Origin: JBOHUX01 sp050734915
GTDB taxonomy: Bacteria; Chloroflexota; Dormibacteria; Dormibacterales; Dormibacteraceae
Reading direction: 5' to 3'
Assembly (NCBI GenBank): GCA_050734915.1
Contig: JBOHUX010000016.1
Span: 1-23,349, forward strand
Length of the DNA: 23,349 nucleotides
Below the pieces are notes generated by a model. It did no database searches and had not been told where the DNA came from. It saw only the letters and a program-made list of their open reading frames with translations. How positions within the stretch are numbered: position 1 is the stretch's first letter; every line of letters starts with the position of its first letter. A program made the translations under genes and the position numbers. Below are positions 1 through 6,786 of this stretch, in pieces.

Positions 1-173
1 TCGGCTCGGTAGGCGAGCACGCCGGCCATCGAGGCCCGCTTCCAGTTGTAAGGATGGGTGAGGATCGGGGTCTGGCCGCGGGGCGCCCAGGTCCGGCGCA
101 GGTTGGGGATCAGCGAGAGCCCGGTCTCGTCCTCGAAAACGATCCAGGCGCCCTTCGCGAGGGCCCCCTTTTT
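1..173 (-). CDS. IS630-family transposase, DDE catalytic part (orfB), partial
   Basis: In the -1 frame relative to orfA, the minus strand reads a typical beginning of the IS630 DDE domain: AKGAWIVFEDETGLSLIPNL, then RRTWAPRGQTP and THPYNWKRASMAGVL. The Asp of FEDET is the expected first catalytic carboxylate; the other two acidic residues lie beyond the left edge. There is no convincing independent start codon, so expression probably needs a frameshift from orfA at the A5G5 tract at 164-173. The activity of the whole element cannot be judged from this fragment. Confidence 0.7.
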
Positions 174-685
174 ACTTCCGGCCAGGTCGTCTTGAGCCAG
201 CCCTCGATCGCCTCCGGATCGCGTTCGAGGGCGCGCCGAGCCGGCTTCTGGAGTGACCAGCCCAGCGAGCGCAGCACCCGCCAGACGTGGCCCGGGTGGT
301 ACTCGACACCGGTCAGCCGGGCGATCACTTCGGCGACCCGCGCCAGCGTCCAGAGGTCGGTCGGGAAATGGTTGGCGAGGGCGCCCGCCAGGAGCGCCTT
401 CTCGACCTTCTCCAGTTCCTTCTGGTCGAGCCTCGCCGGCCGCCCGGTCGGAGTCGCCTTGAGGGCTGCCATGCCACCCTCTCGCCAGGCGTGAAGCCAG
501 GTGGTCGCGCTCTGTCGGGAAACCTCCAGGCGACGCGCCACCTCGGCCGGGGTCTCGCCCTCCCGAAACATCGCGACCGCCTTCCGGCGGCGCTGCTCGA
601 GGGCTTGATAGTCGCGTCGGGCCCGAACTGTGCGGGCTCGGCTGCCGGTGCTGGAACCGTTGCGAAGACGTGAAGTGGGACGCAT
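110..685 (-). CDS. IS630-family transposase, N-terminal HTH part (orfA)
   Basis: This is the DNA-binding half of an IS630-type transposase, which recognises the terminal inverted repeats. The protein has a basic N-terminus, then a helix-turn-helix (GETPAEVARRLEVSRQSATTWL), then a second winged-helix-like segment (LTGVEYHPGHVWRVLRSLGWS) typical of the family. I chose the ATG at 685; an in-frame GTG at 700 is possible. The frame stops at 110 after a tail that looks like out-of-frame translation (RRAPGSFSRTRPGSR), because the DDE domain continues in the -1 frame from about 170. Either programmed frameshifting or a mutation separates the halves. A TTGACA-like hexamer lies at 714-719 on the minus strand, just upstream. 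Confidence 0.75.
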   Translation of the reverse strand: MRPTSRLRNGSSTGSRARTVRARRDYQALEQRRRKAVAMFREGETPAEVARRLEVSRQSATTWLHAWREGGMAALKATPTGRPARLDQKELEKVEKALLAGALANHFPTDLWTLARVAEVIARLTGVEYHPGHVWRVLRSLGWSLQKPARRALERDPEAIEGWLKTTWPEVKRGPSRRAPGSFSRTRPGSR

Positions 686-748
686 GCTCCATGATCCCAC
701 GAATCCCCGCTCTTGTCAAGTAGTTATACGAAGCTCTTTAAGAGTCAT

Positions 749-768
749 AACCACAATATATTGTGGTT
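749..768. promoter_or_regulatory. Perfect 20-bp palindrome resembling an NrdR box
   Basis: The sequence is a perfect inverted repeat without a loop; its core CACAATATATTGTG fits the NrdR-box core CACWATATATWGTG. NrdR is the ATP/dATP-sensing repressor of ribonucleotide reductase genes and usually binds two boxes about three helical turns apart. Only one box is seen here and no nrd gene is in the window. It lies between the 3' end of tRNA-Ala and the IS element. It is A+T-rich in G+C-rich surroundings. The match comes from memory of the consensus, so the identification is tentative. Confidence 0.45.
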
Positions 769-776
769 GACCAAGG

Positions 777-852
<76 letters not shown>

Positions 853-879
853 ACGCGCTGGCGTTCATGATAGCGGCCC

Positions 880-1626
880 ATGACCGCCCCACCCCGCTCC
901 CCCTATCATGTCGGCGTTCAGATGCCGGGTCCCTGGAACCGCCTCCCCACCGCGCTCTCGCGCCGCCTCGCGGCCCTCGTGCTCCTGGCCGGCATCCTCC
1001 TCGGCGCCGCCGCGGTCACTCTTACGCTGGTGATCGCCTCCACCCTGCGCCCGGGCCACCCCGCGGTGACCGCGACCCGGAAGGTCACCCAGTCCGTCCC
1101 GCCCTCTTCGGGAGGCGCCGCGCCGCCGCTCCCCTCACCGACCGCGGTCCCCGTCCCGCCCAGCACGCCGGCGGCGGCCACCGTCGGAGGATCGGTCGAC
1201 CGGCTCCTGATCCCGTCGATCGGGGTCAGCGCCCACATCGAGGAGGTGGGCGTCACGCCCCAGAACACGATTGGCGTGCCGGCCAACGTGCGCGACGTGG
1301 CCTGGTACGACCGCGGCGCCTTTCCAGGAGCTCCCGGTGACGCGATCATCGACGGCCATCTCGACTGGTACACGGGGCCGGCCGTCTTCTGGAACCTGGC
1401 CCGGATCAAGATCGGGGAGCCGATCACGGTCGTCCTCTCGGACGGGCGACGGGTCAACTTCGCGGTCACCGCCATCCTCAGCCTTCCCTTCACGTCCAGC
1501 GCGCCCGGCGAGTTCGACACCAGCGGCCCGGCGCGACTCTCGCTGATCACCTGCTCGGGGCAGTGGGACGCCGCCCGGCACGTCTACCGCGACCGGCTCA
1601 TCGTCGAGGCCAGCCGCCAGAGCTGA
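880..1626 (+). CDS. Class-F-like sortase, membrane-anchored transpeptidase
   Basis: Sortases cleave a sorting signal in secreted proteins and join them to the cell envelope. This 248-residue protein has an N-terminal transmembrane anchor (about residues 29-54), a Pro/Ala/Ser-rich linker (about 60-103) and a sortase domain from about 106. The catalytic triad is visible: His160 in IDGHLDW, Cys225 in LITCSGQWD, and Arg239 in YRDRLIVEA. Class F enzymes of this size are common in Actinobacteria and Chloroflexi. ATG 880 is taken as the start; ATG 922 would remove only 14 residues. No clear Shine-Dalgarno is seen, but CATGAT (866-871) lies 8 nt upstream, so the message could have almost no leader. 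The 3' end overlaps convergent gatD by 29 nt. No sorting-signal substrate is visible nearby. Confidence 0.88.
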   Translation: MTAPPRSPYHVGVQMPGPWNRLPTALSRRLAALVLLAGILLGAAAVTLTLVIASTLRPGHPAVTATRKVTQSVPPSSGGAAPPLPSPTAVPVPPSTPAAATVGGSVDRLLIPSIGVSAHIEEVGVTPQNTIGVPANVRDVAWYDRGAFPGAPGDAIIDGHLDWYTGPAVFWNLARIKIGEPITVVLSDGRRVNFAVTAILSLPFTSSAPGEFDTSGPARLSLITCSGQWDAARHVYRDRLIVEASRQS

Positions 1627-2383
1627 TCCCTCGGGCCAGCTCACGCTCGACGATGTGCCGGTGGGCGGCCAGCTCGACTGAGTCGTCGAGCGGGTCCAAG
1701 GGGCCCTCGCGCCTCCCGCCGGGCCGGCCCGGTCGGGCGAGCGCGATCGAGATCACGTGGTCGGCCAGGTGCGGGTTCTTCGGCAGCAGCGACCCGTGCA
1801 GGTAGGTCCCGATCATGGTCCCGCCGGCCGCCCCCTCGCCCCCGTCCTCCCCGTTGTTGCCGGATCCCTTGAGAACCCTGCCCAGCGGCCGGACGCCGGG
1901 ACCCAGGAAGGTGCGCCCGCTGTGGTTCTCGAATCCGACCAGGGTGGCGGGGTCGAGCCCGAGCTGGGAGGCGTCCACCACCACGTCCCCGATGCAGCGC
2001 CTGGGGCCCGCCTCCGTGTGGGCGTCGATGAGGCCGATGCCGGGGTACCGCTCGCCGCCGTCCGTCTGGTAGTACCGGCCCAGCAGCTGATAGCCGCCGC
2101 AGACGGCGAGCACCACCGCGCCGGCGGTGACCGCGCTCCCCAGCGCCCCCGCCTTGTGCTCGATGAGGTCGTCGAAGACGAGGGCCTGCTCGCGGTCCTG
2201 GCCGCCTCCGAAGAAGAAGACGTCCACGTCGCCGAGGCCCGGGGCGGGACCCTTGCGGAGCTCGAGCAGGCGCGCGTCCAGCCCTCGCCACTCCGCCCGG
2301 CGTAGCAGCGTCAGGATGTTGCCCCGGTCCCCGTAGATGTTCATCAGGTCGGGATAGAGCCAGCCGACCGTGAAGCGGGTCAC
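1598..2383 (-). CDS. gatD: GatD, lipid II isoglutaminyl synthase glutaminase subunit
   Basis: GatD is a class I (CobB/CobQ-like) glutamine amidotransferase. It releases ammonia from glutamine and passes it to MurT, which amidates the D-Glu of lipid II at the inner face of the membrane. The protein starts like the family (TRFTVGWLYPDLMNIYGDRG) and has the nucleophile Cys95 in LAVCGGYQLLG and the catalytic His196 in MIGTYLHGSLLPKNP. Length is 261 residues with the GTG start at 2383, whose GTGA overlaps the murT stop by 4 nt. An upstream ATG at 2407 would add eight residues and is less family-like. The C-terminal 35 or so residues after about 225 are basic and poorly conserved. The 3' end overlaps the convergent sortase gene. 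Confidence 0.92.
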   Translation of the reverse strand: MTRFTVGWLYPDLMNIYGDRGNILTLLRRAEWRGLDARLLELRKGPAPGLGDVDVFFFGGGQDREQALVFDDLIEHKAGALGSAVTAGAVVLAVCGGYQLLGRYYQTDGGERYPGIGLIDAHTEAGPRRCIGDVVVDASQLGLDPATLVGFENHSGRTFLGPGVRPLGRVLKGSGNNGEDGGEGAAGGTMIGTYLHGSLLPKNPHLADHVISIALARPGRPGGRREGPLDPLDDSVELAAHRHIVERELARGISSGGWPRR

Positions 2384-3747
2384 GTGGCCCAGTATGGCCG
2401 CGCCCATCCCCGCTGGGCGAGCACCCGGCGCAGATCGAGCATCGCCGTGTAGGTACAGAGGACGTACCCCTCCGCCGCCTCGGGAAGCCCCCCCAGGAAC
2501 CCGTCCAGGGCGCGCTCGAAATCGGGCTGGGGTACCGTCGCGCCATCCACGCCGGCGTACTTGAGGCGGACGGCCAGGTCGTCGGCCCGGGTGCCGGCGA
2601 CCGTCACCGAGCGGGCGCGGCCAGCGAGCAACTCGAAGTCCACGTCCCAGATCCAGGAGACGTCGCGGCCGTCGGCGATCCGGTCGTTGAGCGCGATCAG
2701 GAAGTGGCGCCCTCCGGCCAGCTCGATGGAACCGCGCAGTGCCTCGTTGAAGCCGGCCGGATTCTTGGCCAGCAGCAGCGTCAGCCGGCGCCCCGCGGCG
2801 TCGATGCGCTCCAGCCGGCCGAATGCCGCCTCCGCCCCTGCCAGCCGGGCCGCCATGTACCCGGCGTCGAGGCCGAGGGCGAGCCCGAGCGAGAATGCCC
2901 CCAGCACGTTGTAGGCGTTGTAGAGACCGCCGAGGGGGAGCTCGAGCCTGGTTCCCGCCGCCCGAAGCGAGAGGCTGTCGAGCCCGCGCAGGCACACGTC
3001 GGTGGCGGCCACCTCCAGAGCCGGACGCTGGAAATCGCCGGCCGGGCACCGGTAGGCACCATCGTGGCCGACGTAGACGGCGTCGAAGACGAGGGTCGAT
3101 CCGCAGCGCGGACAGGTGGTGGCGTCCGCGGCGTGCGGGAGCCGGGCGGCGCTCACCTGGGCATCGTCGATGCCGTACCAGATCGGCTCCCGGGGCAGGC
3201 CGAGCCCGATCTCGCCCACCCTCGGATCGTCCGCGTTGAGCACGGTCCGCGCCTGCTCGGGAAGGGCGGCCAGCGCGCGCTGGATGATGAGCGCGGTCGT
3301 CTCCAGTTCGCCGTAGCGGTCGAGCTGGTCACGGAAGAGGTTGCCGACCAGCACCGCCCGCGGCCGCGTCTCGGCGACGGCGGCGGGCAGGCTCGCCTCG
3401 TCCACCTCGAAGACGGCCCAGTCGGCGCGGAGGTGGCCGTCGAGCCGGGCGCCCGCCACGGCGGCCGCGGTCACCCCGGTGATCAGGTTCGATCCCGAAC
3501 GATTGGCGACGACATGGCTGGGGATGCCCTCCAGCAGCCTGGTCACGAGGCGCGAGGTGGTCGTCTTCCCGTTCGTGCCGGCGACCAGGACGGCGCCGCC
3601 GGTCAGCTCCCCGGCAAGCCTCTGGAGAACAGCGGGGTCCACGGCGCGGGCGACATCCCCCGGCAGCGTCGTGCCCCCTCCCCGTCCCGACGCGCGGGAG
3701 AGGGCGCCGGTCGCCTTCCCCGCCCAGACCGCCAGCCTCCCCCTCAA
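2380..3747 (-). CDS. murT: MurT, lipid II isoglutaminyl synthase (Mur ligase-like) subunit
   Basis: MurT activates the alpha-carboxylate of D-Glu in lipid II with ATP and amidates it using ammonia from GatD. The 455-residue protein has the central Mur ligase P-loop (AGTNGKTTTSRLV, about 57-69), a glutamate-rich core (VFEVDEASLP), the FRDQLDRYGE motif, and a C-terminal DUF1727 domain (from about 320: LLLAKNPAGFNEALR, LNDRIADGRDVSWIWDVDFE). The zinc ribbon has CPRC (about 213-216) and YRCPAGDF (about 233-240), so the fourth Cys expected in a CPxC pair is Gly. The TTG start at 3747 overlaps the ispE stop as TTGA and gives an N-terminus (RGRLAVWAGKATGALSRASG) like known MurTs. It is translationally coupled between ispE and gatD. 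Confidence 0.92.
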   Translation of the reverse strand: MRGRLAVWAGKATGALSRASGRGGGTTLPGDVARAVDPAVLQRLAGELTGGAVLVAGTNGKTTTSRLVTRLLEGIPSHVVANRSGSNLITGVTAAAVAGARLDGHLRADWAVFEVDEASLPAAVAETRPRAVLVGNLFRDQLDRYGELETTALIIQRALAALPEQARTVLNADDPRVGEIGLGLPREPIWYGIDDAQVSAARLPHAADATTCPRCGSTLVFDAVYVGHDGAYRCPAGDFQRPALEVAATDVCLRGLDSLSLRAAGTRLELPLGGLYNAYNVLGAFSLGLALGLDAGYMAARLAGAEAAFGRLERIDAAGRRLTLLLAKNPAGFNEALRGSIELAGGRHFLIALNDRIADGRDVSWIWDVDFELLAGRARSVTVAGTRADDLAVRLKYAGVDGATVPQPDFERALDGFLGGLPEAAEGYVLCTYTAMLDLRRVLAQRGWARPYWAT

Positions 3748-4499
3748 CCCCAGGCCTCGACGGACCGGGCGACGGCGGTCCAGCAGTCGAGACCGGCACA
3801 GGCGCGCTGAGCCGGCTCGCGGTCGGCGAACTCCCGGAAGAAGGCGGAGCCGCTGCCGGTCATGCGCCAGCCCGGCCCGAGCCGCTCGGCGAACTCCCGG
3901 AGGCGGGGCTCGACGAGCAGCGCGCCCCTCAGAAGGTGGTTCTCGCCGTCGCCGCCCTGGTCGTCCCAGGCGGCGTAGACCGCCGCCGTCGACAGGCAGA
4001 GCCCGGGCCAGGCGATGGCGAACCACGCCGCCGGGGCCGCCACCGGCCGCAGCCGCTCCCCCCGCCCCTCACCCACCGCCGCGCCGCCGCGGAGGAAGAA
4101 CGGCACATCGGCGCCCAGCACGGCCGCCAGGGGAGGGAGGTCCACGTCGAGCTGGAACAGATCGCGGAGAGCACGCAGGGCGGAGGCCGCGTCGGAGCTG
4201 CCCCCGCCCAGCCCGGCCCCCGAGGGAATTCGCTTGACCAGCCGCCAGCGCGCCGGCAGCGGCCTGCCGGCCGCGTCCTCCAGAGAGGCGGCCGCCCGCA
4301 GGACCAGGTTCTGGGAGTCCGACGGCGCCTCCAGGCCGGTCACCTCGATCGTGGTCCGGTCCGACCGCTCGACCTCGATCACGTCATGGAGGGAGATGGC
4401 CTGGAAGCGAGTCACGATATCGTGCTGGCCGTCGTCGCGTCGGCCCAGCAGCCTCAGATCGAGGTTGAGCTTGGCGAACGCCTCGAGGGCGAGCGCCAT
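3744..4499 (-). CDS. ispE: IspE, 4-diphosphocytidyl-2-C-methyl-D-erythritol kinase
   Basis: IspE phosphorylates CDP-methylerythritol with ATP in the MEP pathway to isopentenyl diphosphate. The 251-residue protein shows the GHMP-kinase order: AFAKLNLDLRLLGRR near the N-terminus (Lys10), the glycine-rich ATP loop PSGAGLGGGSSDAA (92-105), Asp131 in LGADVPFF, and the third motif MTGSGSAFF (213-221). The usual DGYH near residue 24 reads DGQH. ATG 4499 lies 2 nt after the stop of the upstream gamma-CA-like gene, so translational coupling is likely. Its stop overlaps the murT start. The link to murT/gatD is metabolic: isoprenoids supply the lipid carrier of lipid II. Confidence 0.93.
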   Translation of the reverse strand: MALALEAFAKLNLDLRLLGRRDDGQHDIVTRFQAISLHDVIEVERSDRTTIEVTGLEAPSDSQNLVLRAAASLEDAAGRPLPARWRLVKRIPSGAGLGGGSSDAASALRALRDLFQLDVDLPPLAAVLGADVPFFLRGGAAVGEGRGERLRPVAAPAAWFAIAWPGLCLSTAAVYAAWDDQGGDGENHLLRGALLVEPRLREFAERLGPGWRMTGSGSAFFREFADREPAQRACAGLDCWTAVARSVEAWG

Positions 4500-4501
4500 G
4501 T

Positions 4502-5026
4502 TCAGCCGGTCGGCGAGGGCTCGTCGCGGTACGCCGCTGACAGCCCCACGTAGTGCTCGGCGGACCGCTCGACCCATCTTGCGGCGGCACCCGAGATGGG
4601 CTTCTTGACCCGGGCCGGCGATCCTGCGGCCAGGTGGCCGGCCGGGATCTCGGCGCCCTCCCCCAGCACCGACCCCGCCGCCAGCATCGACCGCGCCCCC
4701 AGGCGGCTCCGCTGGAGGGCGGCTCCACCCATCCCGACCAACGCCCCGTCCTCGATCACGCAACCCTCGAGGATGGCGCCGTGGCCGATGGTGACCGCGC
4801 GTCCGACGATGGTGGGCAGGTCCTCGGCGCAGTGGATGACGGCATTGTCCTGCACGTTGCTGCCGGCCCCGATCTCGATCCACGACTGATCTCCGCGCAG
4901 CACGGCGCCGAACCAGACGCTTGCCCGGGCCCCGATCCGGACGTCACCGATCAGCACCGCGGTCGGCGCCACGAAGGCGTCCTCGTGCACGCGCGGACGC
5001 TTGCCGTTGAATTCCAGCTCAGCCAC
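4502..5026 (-). CDS. Gamma-carbonic-anhydrase-like left-handed beta-helix protein
   Basis: The 174-residue protein has hexapeptide repeats of the LbetaH fold (IGDVRIGARASVWFGAVLRG, SNVQDNAVIH, TIGHGAIL, VIEDGALVGMGG) and the family C-terminus (GSPARVKKPISG...). Proteins of the CaiE/PaaY/YrdA type form trimers with zinc held by three His at subunit interfaces. Here His65 (NAVIH) and His82 (IGHG) are present, but the third, expected five residues later at position 87, is Glu (GHGAILEGC). Metal binding may therefore differ and carbonic anhydrase activity should not be assumed. It is the first gene of the operon with ispE, murT and gatD. The ATG at 5026 has no strong Shine-Dalgarno. Confidence 0.85.
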   Translation of the reverse strand: MAELEFNGKRPRVHEDAFVAPTAVLIGDVRIGARASVWFGAVLRGDQSWIEIGAGSNVQDNAVIHCAEDLPTIVGRAVTIGHGAILEGCVIEDGALVGMGGAALQRSRLGARSMLAAGSVLGEGAEIPAGHLAAGSPARVKKPISGAAARWVERSAEHYVGLSAAYRDEPSPTG

Positions 5027-5232
5027 CCGCGTCTCCCCCCTCGGACGTTCCCGGGATGGGGCGGCTCAAGACGCCCGGTCCCCGCGTCCGAGGGGCCCGG
5101 CCCGTCGTTCGTCTCGCACCGGCGTGCGAGCCCCCCTGATGCCAGCACGTCCTTGACCCCGGCGCCCCGACCAGCCGCTCTTCGCAGCCCGGCCCGACCT
5201 CCTCGACGAACTCCCGAAGCTGGACATTGACC

Positions 5233-5238
5233 TATAAT
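5233..5238 (+). promoter_or_regulatory. -10 box (TATAAT) for rpsT
   Basis: A perfect TATAAT lies 36 nt before the rpsT GTG start, in otherwise G+C-rich DNA between two divergent genes. It would give a leader of about 30 nt containing the AAGGTG ribosome binding site. No good -35 hexamer is visible at 16-18 bp spacing. Confidence 0.5.
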
Positions 5239-5274
5239 CGTAGGCCGTGATTCCCCCCCTCAAGGTGATGCTGG

Positions 5275-5706
5275 GTGGCTAACATCCGCTCCTCCAAGAA
5301 GGACGCCCGCCGGAGCGCCATCCAGGCGATTCGGAATCGGTCCATCAAGGCCGCTGTCAAGACCCAGGTCGTCAAGGCGCGCCGGGCGCTCTCCGGGGAA
5401 CGCGACGAGACGGCTCCTGACCAGGTCGCGGCCGCCATCTCGAAGCTCGATCGGGCGGTCGCCAAGGGTGTCCTGCACCGGAACAACGCGGGACGTCGCA
5501 AGGCGCGCCTGATGGCCAGCCTCGGCTCTCCCGAACGGGCCGCGTCCGCCCCCGCCAAGGGCACCCGTGGCGCAGCCAAATCCGCCGCGACCAAGGAAGG
5601 CCCAGCCAGACAGGGGGGCCGTACGGCCAGGCCGGCGGCCGGCAGCTCCTCGGGGAAGGCCGCGAGCACATCCTCGAGCAGGACCTCGAGCAAGACTTCG
5701 AAGTAG
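5275..5706 (+). CDS. rpsT: 30S ribosomal protein bS20 with long C-terminal tail
   Basis: bS20 is a primary binder of the 5' domain and helix 44 of 16S rRNA. The N-terminal part is typical (MANIRSSKKDARRSAIQAIR, then RNRSIKAAVKTQVVKARRAL and a second helix ending NNAGRRKARLM). The start is GTG 5275, with AAGGTG 7 nt upstream and the conserved MAN N-terminus fixing it. Normal bS20 is about 85-95 residues; this one is 143. After about residue 84 it continues with some 60 low-complexity Ala/Ser/Lys/Thr-rich residues ending SSRTSSKTSK. The tail is probably disordered and basic. It faces holA tail to tail across 32 nt. Confidence 0.93.
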   Translation: MANIRSSKKDARRSAIQAIRNRSIKAAVKTQVVKARRALSGERDETAPDQVAAAISKLDRAVAKGVLHRNNAGRRKARLMASLGSPERAASAPAKGTRGAAKSAATKEGPARQGGRTARPAAGSSSGKAASTSSSRTSSKTSK

Positions 5707-5738
5707 CGCCGGACCGGCCGACCGCCCCGGGGCCGCGC

Positions 5739-6686
5739 TCAGAGCTTGGCCAGCGCCACCTCCAGCCCGGCCTCGGCATCGATCTGGCCCGACTTCACCT
5801 CCCACTCGTACTGGAGCAGGGTCTGGAGCCCCCGTTCGAGATCCTCGGCCGGGACGCGTGCCGCGGACTCGTACGCCTTCTGGACCACGAATGGATGCTC
5901 GCGCATGTCCGCCTGCACGGCGGCCAGCGGTTCGCCCCTTTCCTGTCTGGTCCTCACCTCCAGGACCAGCGACAGGTGACGGGCGAGACGGTACGCGATC
6001 GTCGTCGGCGAGGTGCCCGAGTCGAGTAGGCTGCGGGCGATCCGCCAGGCCGCCGCGCTCGGACGCGGCAGCACGTTGTCGGACAGGCGGAACAGATCCT
6101 CCTCCCGGCCCCCGGCGAGGAGCTCGTCGAGCACCGCGCCGGTCAGGCGCCCGCCGGTCGCCTGGTAGCCGGCCAGCTTGCCGAGCTCGGACGCGATCAC
6201 GCCCAGGTCGGGCGGCGTGACGCGCACCACCGCGGCGGCCACGCTGGGCGGCAGGCCCGCCTCGCGCGCCCGTTCCGCCGCCCAATCGCTCAATCCGCGG
6301 GCCCGGAGCCGCGGGAACTCCTTGACCTGGCCGGTGGCGAGGTCGGCGATCCTCCGGGCGAGCCGGTTGCCGGGTCCGAGCCGTCCATTGACGGTGAGGA
6401 CGACCCGCGTCGTGTCCGGAAGCTGGTCGAAGGCGGCCGCCAGCCCCTCGGCCCGGTTGGGGGCGATCCAGCGGACGGCGACGATGCGGTAGGGGTCCAG
6501 AAAGGGCGCCTGCATGAGCGCGTCCCGGAGAGCCCCGGGGGTGAGCCGGGAGGTCTCCACCGCCTCGAACCCGAAGTCGGAGACGAGCTCGGCGCGCCAG
6601 CCGCGGAGAAGGCGCGCGGCCTGCTCGTCGACCAGGAAGGACTCCTCGCCATGGAGCAGGACCGTGGTCGGCGCGGGCGCAGACAC
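5739..6686 (-). CDS. holA: HolA, DNA polymerase III delta subunit
   Basis: The delta subunit is part of the clamp loader; it opens the beta sliding clamp for loading on DNA. The protein carries the typical N-terminal TVLLHGEESFLVDEQAARL, the segment APFLDPYRIVAVRW, the AAA+-like region without a functional Walker A, and the C-terminal collar domain (SLVLEVRTRQERGEPLAAV ... HPFVVQKAYESA). The likely start is GTG 6686 (MSAPAPTTVLLHGEE), giving 315 residues; an ATG at 6776 would add a 30-residue Pro/Ala-rich stretch not typical of the family. It lies downstream of comEA-comEC, a conserved order in Actinobacteria and Chloroflexi, with rpsT convergent at its end. Confidence 0.9.
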   Translation of the reverse strand: MSAPAPTTVLLHGEESFLVDEQAARLLRGWRAELVSDFGFEAVETSRLTPGALRDALMQAPFLDPYRIVAVRWIAPNRAEGLAAAFDQLPDTTRVVLTVNGRLGPGNRLARRIADLATGQVKEFPRLRARGLSDWAAERAREAGLPPSVAAAVVRVTPPDLGVIASELGKLAGYQATGGRLTGAVLDELLAGGREEDLFRLSDNVLPRPSAAAWRIARSLLDSGTSPTTIAYRLARHLSLVLEVRTRQERGEPLAAVQADMREHPFVVQKAYESAARVPAEDLERGLQTLLQYEWEVKSGQIDAEAGLEVALAKL

Positions 6687-6786
6687 GGCGGGCGGCACCC
6701 AGGGGATGCTAGCAGCCCTGTCACGGATGGCCGCGGGGGAAGAGGGTGCGGGCCCTGTCCCGGAGGACGGTGGCATCGCCGGTCCG

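Larger units (their letters stand above)
1..722 (-). mobile_element. IS630-family insertion sequence, partial (cut by left window edge)
   Basis: A minus-strand helix-turn-helix reading frame is followed, in the -1 frame, by the start of a DDE transposase domain, the usual two-part layout of IS630/Tc1-mariner elements. The upstream end of the element should lie between the transposase start (about 685-700) and the host tRNA region. IS630 elements duplicate a TA dinucleotide, and TA steps occur at 720-726, but I cannot see the other end, so the inverted repeat and exact boundary are not determined. The right limit given here is an estimate. Confidence 0.7.

Noticed and set aside
749..768. Palindrome as a tRNA-Ala terminator
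   Set aside because: There is no loop and no T run after it on the tRNA strand, so it does not look like a rho-independent terminator.
1598..3049. 483-codon minus-strand frame as one long protein
   Set aside because: Only the part after about 2383 is GatD; the N-terminal part is murT read out of frame.
5711..5740. Terminator between rpsT and holA
   Set aside because: Only a short CGGCC/GGCCG repeat with an 11-nt loop and no T run is present.
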